NCBI RefSeq assembly: GCF_030151385.1
Contig: NZ_JASLDS010000049.1
Location: 82,696-146,695, forward strand
Origin: Soonwooa sp.
GTDB lineage: Bacteria; Bacteroidota; Bacteroidia; Flavobacteriales; Weeksellaceae
Length of the DNA stretch: 64,000 bases
Direction: 5' to 3'
Position 1 is the first letter of the stretch, and every line of letters starts with the position of its first letter. Of the stretch, positions 54,700 through 63,864 are shown piece by piece. Position numbers and translations under genes: made by a program. The notes below the pieces were generated by a model, which was not told the origin of the DNA, did no database searches, and worked only from the letters and a program-made list of their open reading frames with translations.

Positions 54700-55379
54700 T
54701 TATCCTCATTTCGAAAATTCGATTTAAGGCTTTTTCGCCATTCGATAAGACCGACAATAGCCATGAATGTAAACACAAAATATTGTAGCGAAGTGATGGC
54801 AAGTCCTTTGTACAACATCATTGGGATGCAAATGATGTCAGCTGCAATCCAAAAATACCAACTTTCAACCGCGCGTTTCGCCATTAGGTACATTCCGACC
54901 AGAAATAGCGATGTGGTAAGGATGTCCATATAATTTGCCCAGTCGAGGTGGTACATTCCCAATCGCACGCCTTGCATAGAAAAATGGTTGTCGATAAAAG
55001 GTTTGTAGTAATATACCAAGCCAACGAAAATAAGGCTGCCAACAAATAATAATCCTGCGCTTTTCCATTCTTTAGAACTCGCTTTTTCGATGTCAACGTG
55101 GATGTTATCATTGGCGTTTCTGTGCCATAATATCCAGCCGTAGATGCTCATCACGGTATAATATACATTAATAAGCATGTCGCCTAATAACCCAAAAACA
55201 AACATAACGTAGGTGAAAAGCACCGTCGAAATGATGCCAGTTGGGTATACGCCAATATTTTTTTTGATGGTATAGTAGACACTTGCAATACCAAAGAATG
55301 TTGCAATAGCTTCTAAGACAATTAGATAAGTGTCGTAGGATTGGTATTGTGCGCCTAAGTTTAGGAAAAAGTCCGTCAT
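54696..55379 (-). CDS. pnuC: Nicotinamide mononucleotide transporter PnuC
   Basis: A 227-residue membrane protein with about seven TMs. INVYYTVMSIYGWILWHR near residue 70 and VESWYFWIAADIICIPMMLY near 170 are the PnuC ligand-binding helices. It imports nicotinamide riboside or NMN-type NAD precursors. The TAG stop lies inside the conserved GCTCCTAA end of a family A repeat, so the C-terminal end is set by the repeat. Confidence 0.93.
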   Translation of the reverse strand: MTDFFLNLGAQYQSYDTYLIVLEAIATFFGIASVYYTIKKNIGVYPTGIISTVLFTYVMFVFGLLGDMLINVYYTVMSIYGWILWHRNANDNIHVDIEKASSKEWKSAGLLFVGSLIFVGLVYYYKPFIDNHFSMQGVRLGMYHLDWANYMDILTTSLFLVGMYLMAKRAVESWYFWIAADIICIPMMLYKGLAITSLQYFVFTFMAIVGLIEWRKSLKSNFRNEDN

Positions 55380-55555
55380 AATTGTAAAGATACATATTTA
55401 ACAAAAAATGAGGAATATTATTATTATATCTTTAATGTTAAAAATTGGCTAATCTATTAATCGATTTTAATATTTTTTTAGGATTTGATGTTGTAATTGT
55501 AATTTTTTTATATTTTCGTAATCTGAAATATATAATAGAAAGAAAAGAAAATATT

Positions 55556-57070
55556 ATGTCGAGTATTTGGACAAAGAAACCGCTCAGTGCTTATGAGGCT
55601 GACATGAAGAAAAGTGAACTGAAACGAGTTCTTGGTAAATGGAGTTTAACGGCGATTGGTGTAGGTGCTATTATTGGTGGTGGTATTTTCGTACTGACAG
55701 GGACGGGCGCTTATTATCACGCTGGTCCAGCGCTTGCAATTTCCTTTATTGTTGCTGGTATTGCCTGTGTTTTTGCAGCCCTTTGCTATGCCGAATTTGC
55801 TTCGATATTGCCAGTGGAAGGTTCTGCGTACGCCTATGCTTACGGAACAGTTGGCGAAATTTTCGCTTGGGCAATGGGATGGTGTCTCATTCTCGAATAT
55901 GCCATGGCAAGTATGGCGGTCTCCGTGAGTTGGTCGGGCTATTTTAATAAATTTCTAAAAATCTTTGGCGTCCATTTGCCGTCTTGGCTAACTTCGGACC
56001 CTGCAAGTTATAGTGGTACAGGCTTTTCGATGAATTTACCAGCTTTCATTATTGTGTTGTTAATTACAGCATTATTGGTGAAAGGTACCAAAGAAGCGGC
56101 TGGCGCTAACAACCTTATCGTAATTATGAAGACTTCGGCGGTTATTTTTGTAATCATTGCTGGTGCTTATATTATTTTCACAAATACAGACCTATACAAT
56201 GCTGTGGATGGTGTTAAAAATTGGAAACCCTTTATCCCAGCCGAAACGCTAGTCAAAAATCCTGAAGGCGAAATGGTCTCCGCCTACGGCATCAAAGGGA
56301 TAATCTCTGGTGCTGCGGCAATCTTCTTCGCGTATATCGGATTCGATGCGGTGTCAACGCAAGCTGGTGAAGCGATTAATCCTAAAAAAGATGTTCCGTT
56401 TGCTATTATCACTTCTTTGCTTATTTGTACAGCGCTTTATATTTGCGTGTCTTTGGTATTGACAGGAATGATGCATTATACAAACTTTAACCCAGAAGGA
56501 AAATTTCCAGAAGCGATTAAAGCGCCTGTAGCGTATGCATTCGAAATTGCTGGTTACCATTGGGCAAGTAATATTGTTACCATTGCGGCGACTGTAGGAC
56601 TTATCTCTGTAATCATGGTAATGATGATGGGACAATCAAGAATCTTCATCGGAATGTCAAAAGACGGTCTTATTCCAAGATTCTTGGGCGAGCTTCATCC
56701 AAAAACTAAAACACCAGCAAAAGGTATTATTCTTTTAGGTTTGGTGGTTGCATTTATCGCGGCTTTTACACCGATTTCGACCTTGGCAGATATGACAAGT
56801 TTTGGAACATTATTCGCGTTTACATTAGTGTGTATCGCAGTTTGGGTAATGCGTAAGAAAGAACCGAATCTAGAAAGAAGCTTCAAAGTGCCAGCTTATA
56901 AAGTTGTTGTTGCTTTGGGCGTTTTCATCAACTTATATTTGATTCTTAACCTTAGCGCGCACGCTTTAGAATTGTCTGCTGGCTGGCTCGTATTGGGCGT
57001 TTTGGTTTATATGTTCTATGGTCGCAAACATAGCCATATTAACAATCCACACAAGAACACCGATAACTAA
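55556..57070 (+). CDS. APC family amino acid permease (cationic amino acid transporter-like)
   Basis: A 504-residue protein from ATG 55556 (MSSIWTKKPLSAYEADM). An in-frame upstream TTG at 55445 would add a 37-residue hydrophobic stretch and is rejected. About twelve TMs are visible; GVGAIIGGGIFVLTG in TM1 and FFAYIGFDAVSTQAGEAINP in TM6-8 are typical of the CAT subgroup (TC 2.A.3.3). The substrate is probably a cationic or neutral amino acid. A strong terminator follows. Confidence 0.93.
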   Translation: MSSIWTKKPLSAYEADMKKSELKRVLGKWSLTAIGVGAIIGGGIFVLTGTGAYYHAGPALAISFIVAGIACVFAALCYAEFASILPVEGSAYAYAYGTVGEIFAWAMGWCLILEYAMASMAVSVSWSGYFNKFLKIFGVHLPSWLTSDPASYSGTGFSMNLPAFIIVLLITALLVKGTKEAAGANNLIVIMKTSAVIFVIIAGAYIIFTNTDLYNAVDGVKNWKPFIPAETLVKNPEGEMVSAYGIKGIISGAAAIFFAYIGFDAVSTQAGEAINPKKDVPFAIITSLLICTALYICVSLVLTGMMHYTNFNPEGKFPEAIKAPVAYAFEIAGYHWASNIVTIAATVGLISVIMVMMMGQSRIFIGMSKDGLIPRFLGELHPKTKTPAKGIILLGLVVAFIAAFTPISTLADMTSFGTLFAFTLVCIAVWVMRKKEPNLERSFKVPAYKVVVALGVFINLYLILNLSAHALELSAGWLVLGVLVYMFYGRKHSHINNPHKNTDN

Positions 57071-57083
57071 CTATATTTTTTTA

Positions 57084-57110
57084 AGCCCGCTTTTTTTGAG
57101 CGGGTTTTTT
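57084..57110 (+). terminator. Terminator after amino acid permease
   Basis: CCCGCT / AGCGGG stem with a 7-nt T-rich loop and a run of six T. A family B repeat begins 5 bp after it. Confidence 0.8.
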
Positions 57111-57114
57111 ATTT

Positions 57115-57220
57115 GGGCGTCATTTCGGTCTGCGGGCAGTCGCTGTTATGTTCGGACGGCTCCGCTGCGCCGCGCCGCCTCACATAACGAGCTCCAACAA
57201 TGCCCTCCGCCCGTACGCAT
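57115..57220 (+). repeat. Intergenic repeat, family B, copy 2
   Basis: Arms GGTCTGCGGGCAGTCGCTGT-TATG and CATA-ACGAGCTCCAACAATG enclose the 30-bp module in reverse orientation (57152-57181, with one base-pair variant). Ends are GGGCGTCATTTC and CCCTCCGCCCGTACGC. Confidence 0.82.
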
Positions 57221-57265
57221 ATTTGAAATAAAAATAGTAATTTGTCCTTCGAATATTTACAAGCC

Positions 57266-58285
57266 ATGAAATCATTTTTCCTTTTTGTATCACTAGCAAT
57301 TTTTGGATTTTCAAAATCTCAAAACATCAAGATTGACACTTTGTTAACGGATAACATTAGCATTCGCGCCATCGAGATTCACAATGGCAAAGTTTGGTAT
57401 GCAGGCTCGCAATCCAAGTTTGGTTATGTAGATATCAAAAATTCTAAGCAACAAAAACAAATAAAAATTAATGAGCTTAACCAAGAATTTCGAGTGCTAG
57501 CAAGATTTAAAGATGGCTCATTTCAAACAGTTAATATTGGTTCTCCAGCACAGTTTTATAGTATTAATAAAGACTTTAAAATTTCTGAATTAGCAAAATT
57601 TACGGACTCTACCACATTTTATGATTCTTACAAAATCGATTCTAAAACGAATAATGGATTAGCCATTAGCGACCCCTTTAGTAATGGGAAAATTGACTTT
57701 TACATGGTGGTCAATGGTGACCCGATAGATATTATTGACAAATTACCAACCTATGCGAAAGGAGAAGCGCATTTTGCGGCCAGTAATTCCAACATTGCAA
57801 TGCAAGGCGATAAAGTTTGGATAGCTACAGGAGGTATAAAAGCTCGGGTTTTCAAGTTTGATTGGTCCAAAGTTTCCAAATGGGAAGCTTTCGAGACACC
57901 TTTCGTGCAAGGTACTTCTTCGCAAGGTATTTATTCTATTGATTTTGCGGACGAAAATTTTGGTATTGCAGTTGGTGGTGATTATAAAAATCAATCCGAA
58001 AATATTAACAACATCGCGACAACCAACGACGGTGGCAAAACTTGGCAAATACAAGCTTCTGGACAAAATGCTGGTTATTCGACTTGCGTTAAGATAAAAC
58101 CAAAATCTAAAGGCAAAGAGATTGTAGCTTTAGGCGATGGTCATATCAGTTATTCTAAGGATTTTGGAAAAACTTGGACAAAGATTTCAGATGCTAAAGA
58201 TTTTTATACTTGCGCATGGTTGGATGCTAAAACTTTGGTTTTGGCAGGGAAAAATAAAATTGCAAAACTTAGTTTTTTAGATTAA
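57266..58285 (+). CDS. BNR/YCF48-like beta-propeller protein
   Basis: A 339-residue protein from ATG 57266 with a signal peptide (MKSFFLFVSLAIFGFSKSQ). An in-frame TTG at 57242 is less likely. Repeated blades with the Asp-box-like pattern TNDGGKTWQI and SKDFGKTWTKI show a BNR or Ycf48-type propeller. It is probably periplasmic; no catalytic residues are evident. The lipoprotein gene follows after 1 bp, so both are one transcript. Confidence 0.83.
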   Translation: MKSFFLFVSLAIFGFSKSQNIKIDTLLTDNISIRAIEIHNGKVWYAGSQSKFGYVDIKNSKQQKQIKINELNQEFRVLARFKDGSFQTVNIGSPAQFYSINKDFKISELAKFTDSTTFYDSYKIDSKTNNGLAISDPFSNGKIDFYMVVNGDPIDIIDKLPTYAKGEAHFAASNSNIAMQGDKVWIATGGIKARVFKFDWSKVSKWEAFETPFVQGTSSQGIYSIDFADENFGIAVGGDYKNQSENINNIATTNDGGKTWQIQASGQNAGYSTCVKIKPKSKGKEIVALGDGHISYSKDFGKTWTKISDAKDFYTCAWLDAKTLVLAGKNKIAKLSFLD

Positions 58286-58286
58286 T

Positions 58287-58655
58287 ATGAAAAATGCTTT
58301 GGTTTTAATATCGATTTTTTCACTTCTTAATTGTCAAGAAAAGACTAGTAATAGTAACGCAGCGACACCCAAAAAAGTCGATAAGGAAGTAAAAGAAGAA
58401 CTTCCAACTTTTTTGATTTATGGAGAAGCCTATCCAGTTGGATATGCAGAAGAACAAGATAGTTTGGTTACTCAGAAGTTTGGTTTTAAAATAAAAAGAG
58501 TTGCTGGTTGCGAGATTTCGGATGTGTTGAAACAAAGTGTAATTAACAATAATCAAAAAGAAGATAAAAAAATGGAACAACTTTTCGGAAAAAACTGGAA
58601 AGAAGATTTTACTAAAAAATCCAAACTAGAATTGATGATTCCCGAGATTGAATAA
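58287..58655 (+). CDS. Small hypothetical lipoprotein
   Basis: A 122-residue protein with a lipoprotein signal peptide (ISIFSLLNC, Cys17) and a Lys/Asn/Thr-rich linker. It ends with a ~75-residue domain containing KFGFKIKRVAGCEISD and LFGKNWKEDF. The pattern of a conserved cysteine, then a GK.W segment, recalls the small FEKKY-type family of Bacteroidota, but I hold that only as a weak guess. It starts 1 bp after the propeller gene. Confidence 0.7.
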   Translation: MKNALVLISIFSLLNCQEKTSNSNAATPKKVDKEVKEELPTFLIYGEAYPVGYAEEQDSLVTQKFGFKIKRVAGCEISDVLKQSVINNNQKEDKKMEQLFGKNWKEDFTKKSKLELMIPEIE

Positions 58656-58736
58656 TTTTCTAATTGAAGCAACAAAAGTCAGTTTTTGGCTTTTGGAAAG
58701 TATATTTAACTCTGACTTCTATTTCGTAACTTTGCA

Positions 58737-58744
58737 GTCAATTT
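58737..58744 (+). promoter_or_regulatory. Possible -7 box of hemN
   Basis: TAACTTTG matches TAnnTTTG exactly, 16 bp before the hemN ATG. No clear TTTG stands 18-20 bp upstream, so only the -7 element is supported. Confidence 0.4.
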
Positions 58745-58760
58745 TAATGTCGAAGACAAG

Positions 58761-60119
58761 ATGATTTCATTAGTTGACAAATACAATATTCCAGGTCCGC
58801 GTTACACGTCTTATCCTACTGTTCCGTATTGGGACGACGCTTCATTTTCTTCAGAATTATGGAAGCAAAGTGTGGTAAGAACTTTCAAAGAGTCTAATGC
58901 CAAAGAAGGAATTTCAATTTATATTCATTTACCTTTTTGTGAAGCTTTATGTACATTTTGTGCATGTCACAAGCGTATTACAAAGCAGCATTCGGTTGAG
59001 GTTCCGTATCTAGAATCTGTCATTAAAGAATGGAAACTCTATCTAGAATTATTCGACGAAAAGCCGATTCTTAAAGAATTGCATTTGGGTGGTGGTACGC
59101 CAACTTTCTTTTCACCTGAGAATTTGAAAACGCTTTTGTCTTCAATTTTTGAAACTGTAGAAATTGCAGAACATCAAGAATTTTCTTTTGAGGGACATCC
59201 GAATAATACAACCAAAGAACATCTACAGACACTTTATGATTTAGGATTTAGAAGAGTGAGCTTTGGTGTTCAGGATTATGATATTAAAGTTCAGAAAGCC
59301 ATTAACAGAGTTCAACCTTTCGAAAACGTAGAAAAGGTAACGAAGTTAGCGCGAGAAATAGGTTATCAAAGTATTTCTCATGATTTGGTGTTTGGTTTGC
59401 CACATTCAAACTGGGAAACAACCGAGCTTACAATTCGTAAAACTTTGGAATTAAAACCAGATCGTTTGGCATTTTATTCTTATGCGCATGTGCCTTGGAT
59501 AAAAGGTGTTGGACAACGTGGTTTCGATGAGAAAGATTTGCCATCTGGAGAAGAAAAACGTAAGCAATACGAAAACGGCAAAAAGCTTCTCGAAGATCTT
59601 GGTTACATCGAAGTCGGGATGGATCATTTTTCTTTAGAATCTGATGACTTGTACCAATCTTTGACAGGAAAAAAACTGCACCGAAACTTTATGGGTTACA
59701 CGTCAAGCAAAACCCAATTGATGGTAGGACTTGGCGCATCTTCGATTTCGGATTCTTGGTATGCTTTTGCACAAAATGAAAAGTCTGTGGAGGAGTATCA
59801 AATTAAAGTCGAAAACGGCGAAATTCCAGTTATTAAAGGTCATATTTTAAATGAAGAAGATTTGGTGATTCGTCGTCATATCCTTAATTTGATGTGTCAA
59901 CTAGAGACAACTTGGGATGTACAAACAAGCTTCCCCGAGTTAAAAAATGCTTTAGAAATGTTAAAAGAAATGGAAGCGGACGGCTTGGTAGAATTTGCAG
60001 ACCATCAAATCAAAATTACCGAAAAGGGGAGAGCGTTTACAAGAAATGTAGCAATGGTTTTTGATCTTAGAATGATGCGCAACAAACCTGAAACCCGCAT
60101 TTTTTCAATGACGATTTAA
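58761..60119 (+). CDS. hemN: Oxygen-independent coproporphyrinogen III oxidase
   Basis: A 452-residue radical SAM enzyme. The CxxxCxxC cluster motif is Cys60, Cys64, Cys67 in HLPFCEALCTFCAC, with Cys69 directly after it as in true HemN. LHLGGGTPTFF follows. It converts coproporphyrinogen III to protoporphyrinogen IX without oxygen. The PGPRYTSYP N-terminus is also HemN-specific, separating it from HemW. It is monocistronic with a terminator after it. Confidence 0.95.
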   Translation: MISLVDKYNIPGPRYTSYPTVPYWDDASFSSELWKQSVVRTFKESNAKEGISIYIHLPFCEALCTFCACHKRITKQHSVEVPYLESVIKEWKLYLELFDEKPILKELHLGGGTPTFFSPENLKTLLSSIFETVEIAEHQEFSFEGHPNNTTKEHLQTLYDLGFRRVSFGVQDYDIKVQKAINRVQPFENVEKVTKLAREIGYQSISHDLVFGLPHSNWETTELTIRKTLELKPDRLAFYSYAHVPWIKGVGQRGFDEKDLPSGEEKRKQYENGKKLLEDLGYIEVGMDHFSLESDDLYQSLTGKKLHRNFMGYTSSKTQLMVGLGASSISDSWYAFAQNEKSVEEYQIKVENGEIPVIKGHILNEEDLVIRRHILNLMCQLETTWDVQTSFPELKNALEMLKEMEADGLVEFADHQIKITEKGRAFTRNVAMVFDLRMMRNKPETRIFSMTI

Positions 60120-60162
60120 TAGGCTGAATTGAATTTTTATTCGAGAAAAGTTTTAAAATAAT

Positions 60163-60196
60163 AAAAAAAAGAGTTGAGCAATCAGCTCTTTTTTTG
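60163..60196 (+). terminator. Terminator after hemN
   Basis: GAGTTGA / TCAGCTC stem (one G-T pair) with a GCAA loop, eight A before and seven T after. Confidence 0.8.
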
Positions 60197-60349
60197 TTTT
60201 GCTAAAAGCACTGACAAAGTTTTGAAAAGATTCCGATTTTATCAATTATTTGAGACTAGATTAAAATTAACTTAAAAAAAAGTTAAGGTTTTTAATATAA
60301 TTTGTTAATAATTACACAAAATCAAATTCTTATTTATAGAGAAAATCAT

Positions 60350-60357
60350 TATATTTG
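60350..60357 (+). promoter_or_regulatory. Possible -7 box of secDF
   Basis: TATATTTG matches TAnnTTTG exactly, 30 bp before the secDF ATG. The -33 region (around 60325) is AT-rich without a clear TTTG. Confidence 0.45.
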
Positions 60358-60387
60358 CCGACTTAATGAATTAATATATATTAAAAA

Positions 60388-63300
60388 ATGCAAGGAAAAG
60401 GACTCGTTACATTGGTTGCTATCGTGCTAGGACTTATCTGTCTTAACGAGCTTTTGCCATCTTTCTATGCTAATAAAATAGAAAAAGAGGCATTGGCTGT
60501 TGCTGGCGATAACCAACAAAAATACCAAGAGGAGATTGCAAGACTATCTAAGGATACATTGAATTTAGGTTTCACAAAACTTAACTATGTTGACGCAAAA
60601 GCTAAAGAAATGAAGCTTGGTCTTGACCTTAAAGGTGGTATTAACGTGCTTTTGGAAATTAATCAAAGAGATTTGGTGAATGATTTAACTAATTATTCTG
60701 CAAATCCTGTATTAATCGAAGCACTTAACAGAACAGAAAAAGTACAAAGAAACTCAACAAAGTTATTTATTGATGATTTCTTTACTCAGTTTGACATTGT
60801 CAACAAAGAGAAAGGTACAAATCTAAAACTTGCAGATCCTGAGATCTTCGGTAACACAAATTTGACGGAGATCAAATTTAACACAACTGACGAGCAGGTT
60901 AAAAATATTGTAAGAAAGAAAATCGATCAATCTGTAGGTACAGCTTACGAGGTTATCCGTACACGTATTGACAAGATGGGTGTTACACAACCTAACGTAC
61001 AACGTGTGGCTGGTACTGGACGTATCTTGGTAGAGATGCCAGGTATCAAAGATATCGACAGAGTTAAAAAAATGTTGGCGACTTCAGCAAAACTTCAGTT
61101 TTGGGAAGTTCAACAAGTGCCAGAGGTATATCCTTACTTCGAGCAGTTAGGACAATTGGTTCGTGCTAAAGGTGACTCTATGGGTGTTAAAAATAATACT
61201 GATTTAGTAAAAGCACTTCAGATTAACACGCTTCGTTCTAATGGTGTTGCTAATGTTAAATTGTCAGATACAGCTATTGTTAACAAAATCCTTAACAGTG
61301 AAGTTGCTATCAAAGCTAGACCAACTAACATTAAGTATACTCAATTCATGTGGGGATACAAGCCAGAGAGAGAAGATCCTAACAACTTGGTGCTTTATGC
61401 AATTCGTGGGAACATCAACCAAAAAGCGCCAGTAGATGGAGCGGTAGAAAGTTCTAATGTTAGTTATGACCAAATCGGACGTATCGTTGTTGACATGCAA
61501 ATGGACAGCAAAGGTGCGAAAGAGTGGAAAACAATGACGGAGAAAAACGTTAACAAGCCAGTTGCTGTAACTTTGGATAACAGAGTGTATACTGCGCCTA
61601 ACGTATCAGGTGTAATCCCGAATGGTAGAACACAGATTTCTGGTAACTTCACACAACAAGAAGCTAAAGATTTAACAGATGTTTTAGGAGCTGGTAAATT
61701 ACCTGCAGGTGCTAAAATTGTACAAGCGGATGTTGTTGGTCCTTCATTGGGAGCGGAATCTATCCAAGCGGGTGTATTGTCATTCCTTATTGCATTTGCA
61801 GTTATTATCGTATATATCATATTCTATTACGGTGGAGCAGGGGTTTACGCAGTTATTGCGATGATCATCAACTTGTTCTACATCTTCGGAATTATGGACT
61901 CTATCGATGCGACATTAACGCTTCCTGGTATTGCAGGTATCGTATTGTCAATGGCGATGGCGGTCGATGCCAACGTAATTATTTACGAAAGAACAAAAGA
62001 AGAATTATTCCGTGGTAAGTCGATTTTAGAAGCTTACAAAGACGGTTTCAAACACGCGATTTCGGCGATTATCGATGGTCACCTTACGACCTTGATTACG
62101 GCGGTTATCCTTTATATTTTCGGTACAGGACCAATCCAAGGTTTCGCAGTAACTTTGATTATTGGTTTGATTATGACATTGTTCACATCAGTTCTTTTAT
62201 CAAGATTGATGATCTTCAACAGATTGAGCAAAGGAAAATCATTGTCTGTATGGACACCAATGACAAAGAATGCTTTCCGTAATGTATGGATTGACTTCAT
62301 CGGAAAACGTAAATACGCTTATATTTTCTCAGGTATTTTGATGATTATCAGTATTGCATCAATTGCTGTTAACGGATTCAAATTTGGTATTGACTTTACA
62401 GGTGGACGTAACTATGTTGTTCGTTTCGAAAAACATGTTGATGCCGAAAAAGTTGAAGCAAGTATTGCAAAACTTATGCAAACCGAAGATGGTAAAAACT
62501 CTGCTGTAGAAGCTAAAACTTTTGGTAGTGGTAACCAATTGAAAATTTCAACAGATTACCTTATCGATGACGAATCATTAAAAGCTGACCAAACAGTAGA
62601 ACAAAAAATCTACGAAGGTGTTAAAGCGGATCTTCCAGCGAATATGACTTTAGCAGATTTCAAATCAGCAGACAAAGGTCACGCAGGTATTGTATCATCA
62701 ACCAAAGTTGGTCCAACAGTAGCCGACGATATCAAAACTGGAGGTACACTAGCGGTATTAGCATCATTAGTAGGTATCTTTATCTACATCTTGGTGAGAT
62801 TCGACAAGTGGCAGTTCTCATTAGGAGCGGTTGCAGGTCTATTCCACGATACAGTAGTTATTTTGGGTGTATATTCATTATTCTACAAAATCGCACCATT
62901 CAACATGGAGATCAATCAAGATTTTATTGCGGCAATTCTGACGGTAATTGGTTACTCGATTAATGATACCGTAATCATCTTTGACCGTATTCGTGAGTAT
63001 CTTCGTGAGAAAAAAGCAATCACATTGGCTGGTCTATTCGATGACTCAATTTCGAGTACAATTGGTAGAACTTTCAACACGTCCTTCACAACAATTTTGG
63101 TAATTCTAGCGATTTTCATCTTTGGTGGAGACAATCTAAGAGGCTTCATGTTCTGTCTATTAGTGGGTATCGGTTTCGGTACATACTCTTCAATTTTCAT
63201 CGCGTCAGCAACAGCTTACGACTTCCTAAGAGGAAAGAAAAAAGAAGAAAACCCACATGGCAAATCAACTGTGGACAACGCAGAAATTGTAAAAAGCTAA
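60388..63300 (+). CDS. secDF: Protein translocase SecDF (fused SecD-SecF)
   Basis: A 970-residue fusion. The SecD half (residues 1 to ~640) has DLKGGINVLLEI in the D1 region, a long periplasmic domain and the TM block with SMAMAVDANVIIYERTKEEL. The SecF half begins near residue 650, with GIDFTGGRNYVVRF and SINDTVIIFDRIREYL. It uses the proton gradient to pull exported proteins across the inner membrane, so every signal peptide protein in this window, including the T9SS cargo, depends on it. Fusion of SecD and SecF is usual in Bacteroidota. Confidence 0.96.
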   Translation: MQGKGLVTLVAIVLGLICLNELLPSFYANKIEKEALAVAGDNQQKYQEEIARLSKDTLNLGFTKLNYVDAKAKEMKLGLDLKGGINVLLEINQRDLVNDLTNYSANPVLIEALNRTEKVQRNSTKLFIDDFFTQFDIVNKEKGTNLKLADPEIFGNTNLTEIKFNTTDEQVKNIVRKKIDQSVGTAYEVIRTRIDKMGVTQPNVQRVAGTGRILVEMPGIKDIDRVKKMLATSAKLQFWEVQQVPEVYPYFEQLGQLVRAKGDSMGVKNNTDLVKALQINTLRSNGVANVKLSDTAIVNKILNSEVAIKARPTNIKYTQFMWGYKPEREDPNNLVLYAIRGNINQKAPVDGAVESSNVSYDQIGRIVVDMQMDSKGAKEWKTMTEKNVNKPVAVTLDNRVYTAPNVSGVIPNGRTQISGNFTQQEAKDLTDVLGAGKLPAGAKIVQADVVGPSLGAESIQAGVLSFLIAFAVIIVYIIFYYGGAGVYAVIAMIINLFYIFGIMDSIDATLTLPGIAGIVLSMAMAVDANVIIYERTKEELFRGKSILEAYKDGFKHAISAIIDGHLTTLITAVILYIFGTGPIQGFAVTLIIGLIMTLFTSVLLSRLMIFNRLSKGKSLSVWTPMTKNAFRNVWIDFIGKRKYAYIFSGILMIISIASIAVNGFKFGIDFTGGRNYVVRFEKHVDAEKVEASIAKLMQTEDGKNSAVEAKTFGSGNQLKISTDYLIDDESLKADQTVEQKIYEGVKADLPANMTLADFKSADKGHAGIVSSTKVGPTVADDIKTGGTLAVLASLVGIFIYILVRFDKWQFSLGAVAGLFHDTVVILGVYSLFYKIAPFNMEINQDFIAAILTVIGYSINDTVIIFDRIREYLREKKAITLAGLFDDSISSTIGRTFNTSFTTILVILAIFIFGGDNLRGFMFCLLVGIGFGTYSSIFIASATAYDFLRGKKKEENPHGKSTVDNAEIVKS

Positions 63301-63322
63301 ACCAGTTTTTTAACAACATAAG

Positions 63323-63352
63323 AAAGCCTTCAGAATCATCTGAAGGCTTTTT
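63323..63352 (+). terminator. Terminator after secDF
   Basis: A perfect 12-bp stem AAAGCCTTCAGA / TCTGAAGGCTTT with a 4-nt loop and a T run. Confidence 0.85.
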
Positions 63353-63356
63353 ATTT

Positions 63357-63480
63357 GGGCGCCATTTCCGGCTGTCACTAGTCGCTTTTTTCGTGGTGGC
63401 TATTTCGGGTTGGTGAGCGGAGTCGAAGTACCGAAGCCACCACGAAAAAGAGCTCCAACAGACCGTTCCATCCGGGGCGC
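63357..63480 (+). repeat. Intergenic repeat, family B, copy 3
   Basis: Ends GGGCGCCATTTCCGG and CCATCCGGGGCGC. Arms AGTCGCTTTTTTCGTGGTGGC and GCCACCACGAAAAAGAGCT-CC pair almost perfectly. The apex is a GAGCGGAGTCGAAGTACC sequence, not the 30-bp module. Confidence 0.82.
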
Positions 63481-63632
63481 ATCAACGTGGTGAAAGTTAG
63501 ATTCAGGATTGTTGAGATTTACATTTTTTTTGTTTTACGAATGACGATTTACAATTCACGCTTCGTCATTTTTGTTTTTTCTATCTAGGTTATTAAGTGA
63601 ATTAGAGTAAAATAAAGATTCTGATTATTTAG

Positions 63633-63789
63633 TTGAGATTCCTCACGATGTTCGGAATGACAGGAATGTTTTTTTTACGTGTCATTCAGAGCGAAGCGAA
63701 GAATCTGATTCTTCTATTGAGATTCCTCGTGCCTCGGAATGACAATGTTAGTGTTTATAAATGTCATTCAGAGCGCAGCGAAGAATCTA
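63633..63789 (+). repeat. Family D hairpin repeats, three copies or halves
   Basis: A right half at 63633-63662 (GAGATTCCTC ... GGAATGAC), a full copy at 63681-63743 (GTCATTCAGAGCG ... GGAATGAC) and a left half at 63763-63789. They match the copy at 52606-52680. Confidence 0.78.
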
Positions 63790-63864
63790 AAATTCTAAAG
63801 TCTATTTGTATTTGTACTTCGTCACTTCGAGTGTTTCGCACAGCGAAATGTATCGAGAAGTTAA

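Noticed and set aside
55445..55555. TTG at 55445 as start of the amino acid permease
   Set aside because: The added 37 residues form an AT-rich hydrophobic stretch, and ATG 55556 begins the family's normal N-terminus.
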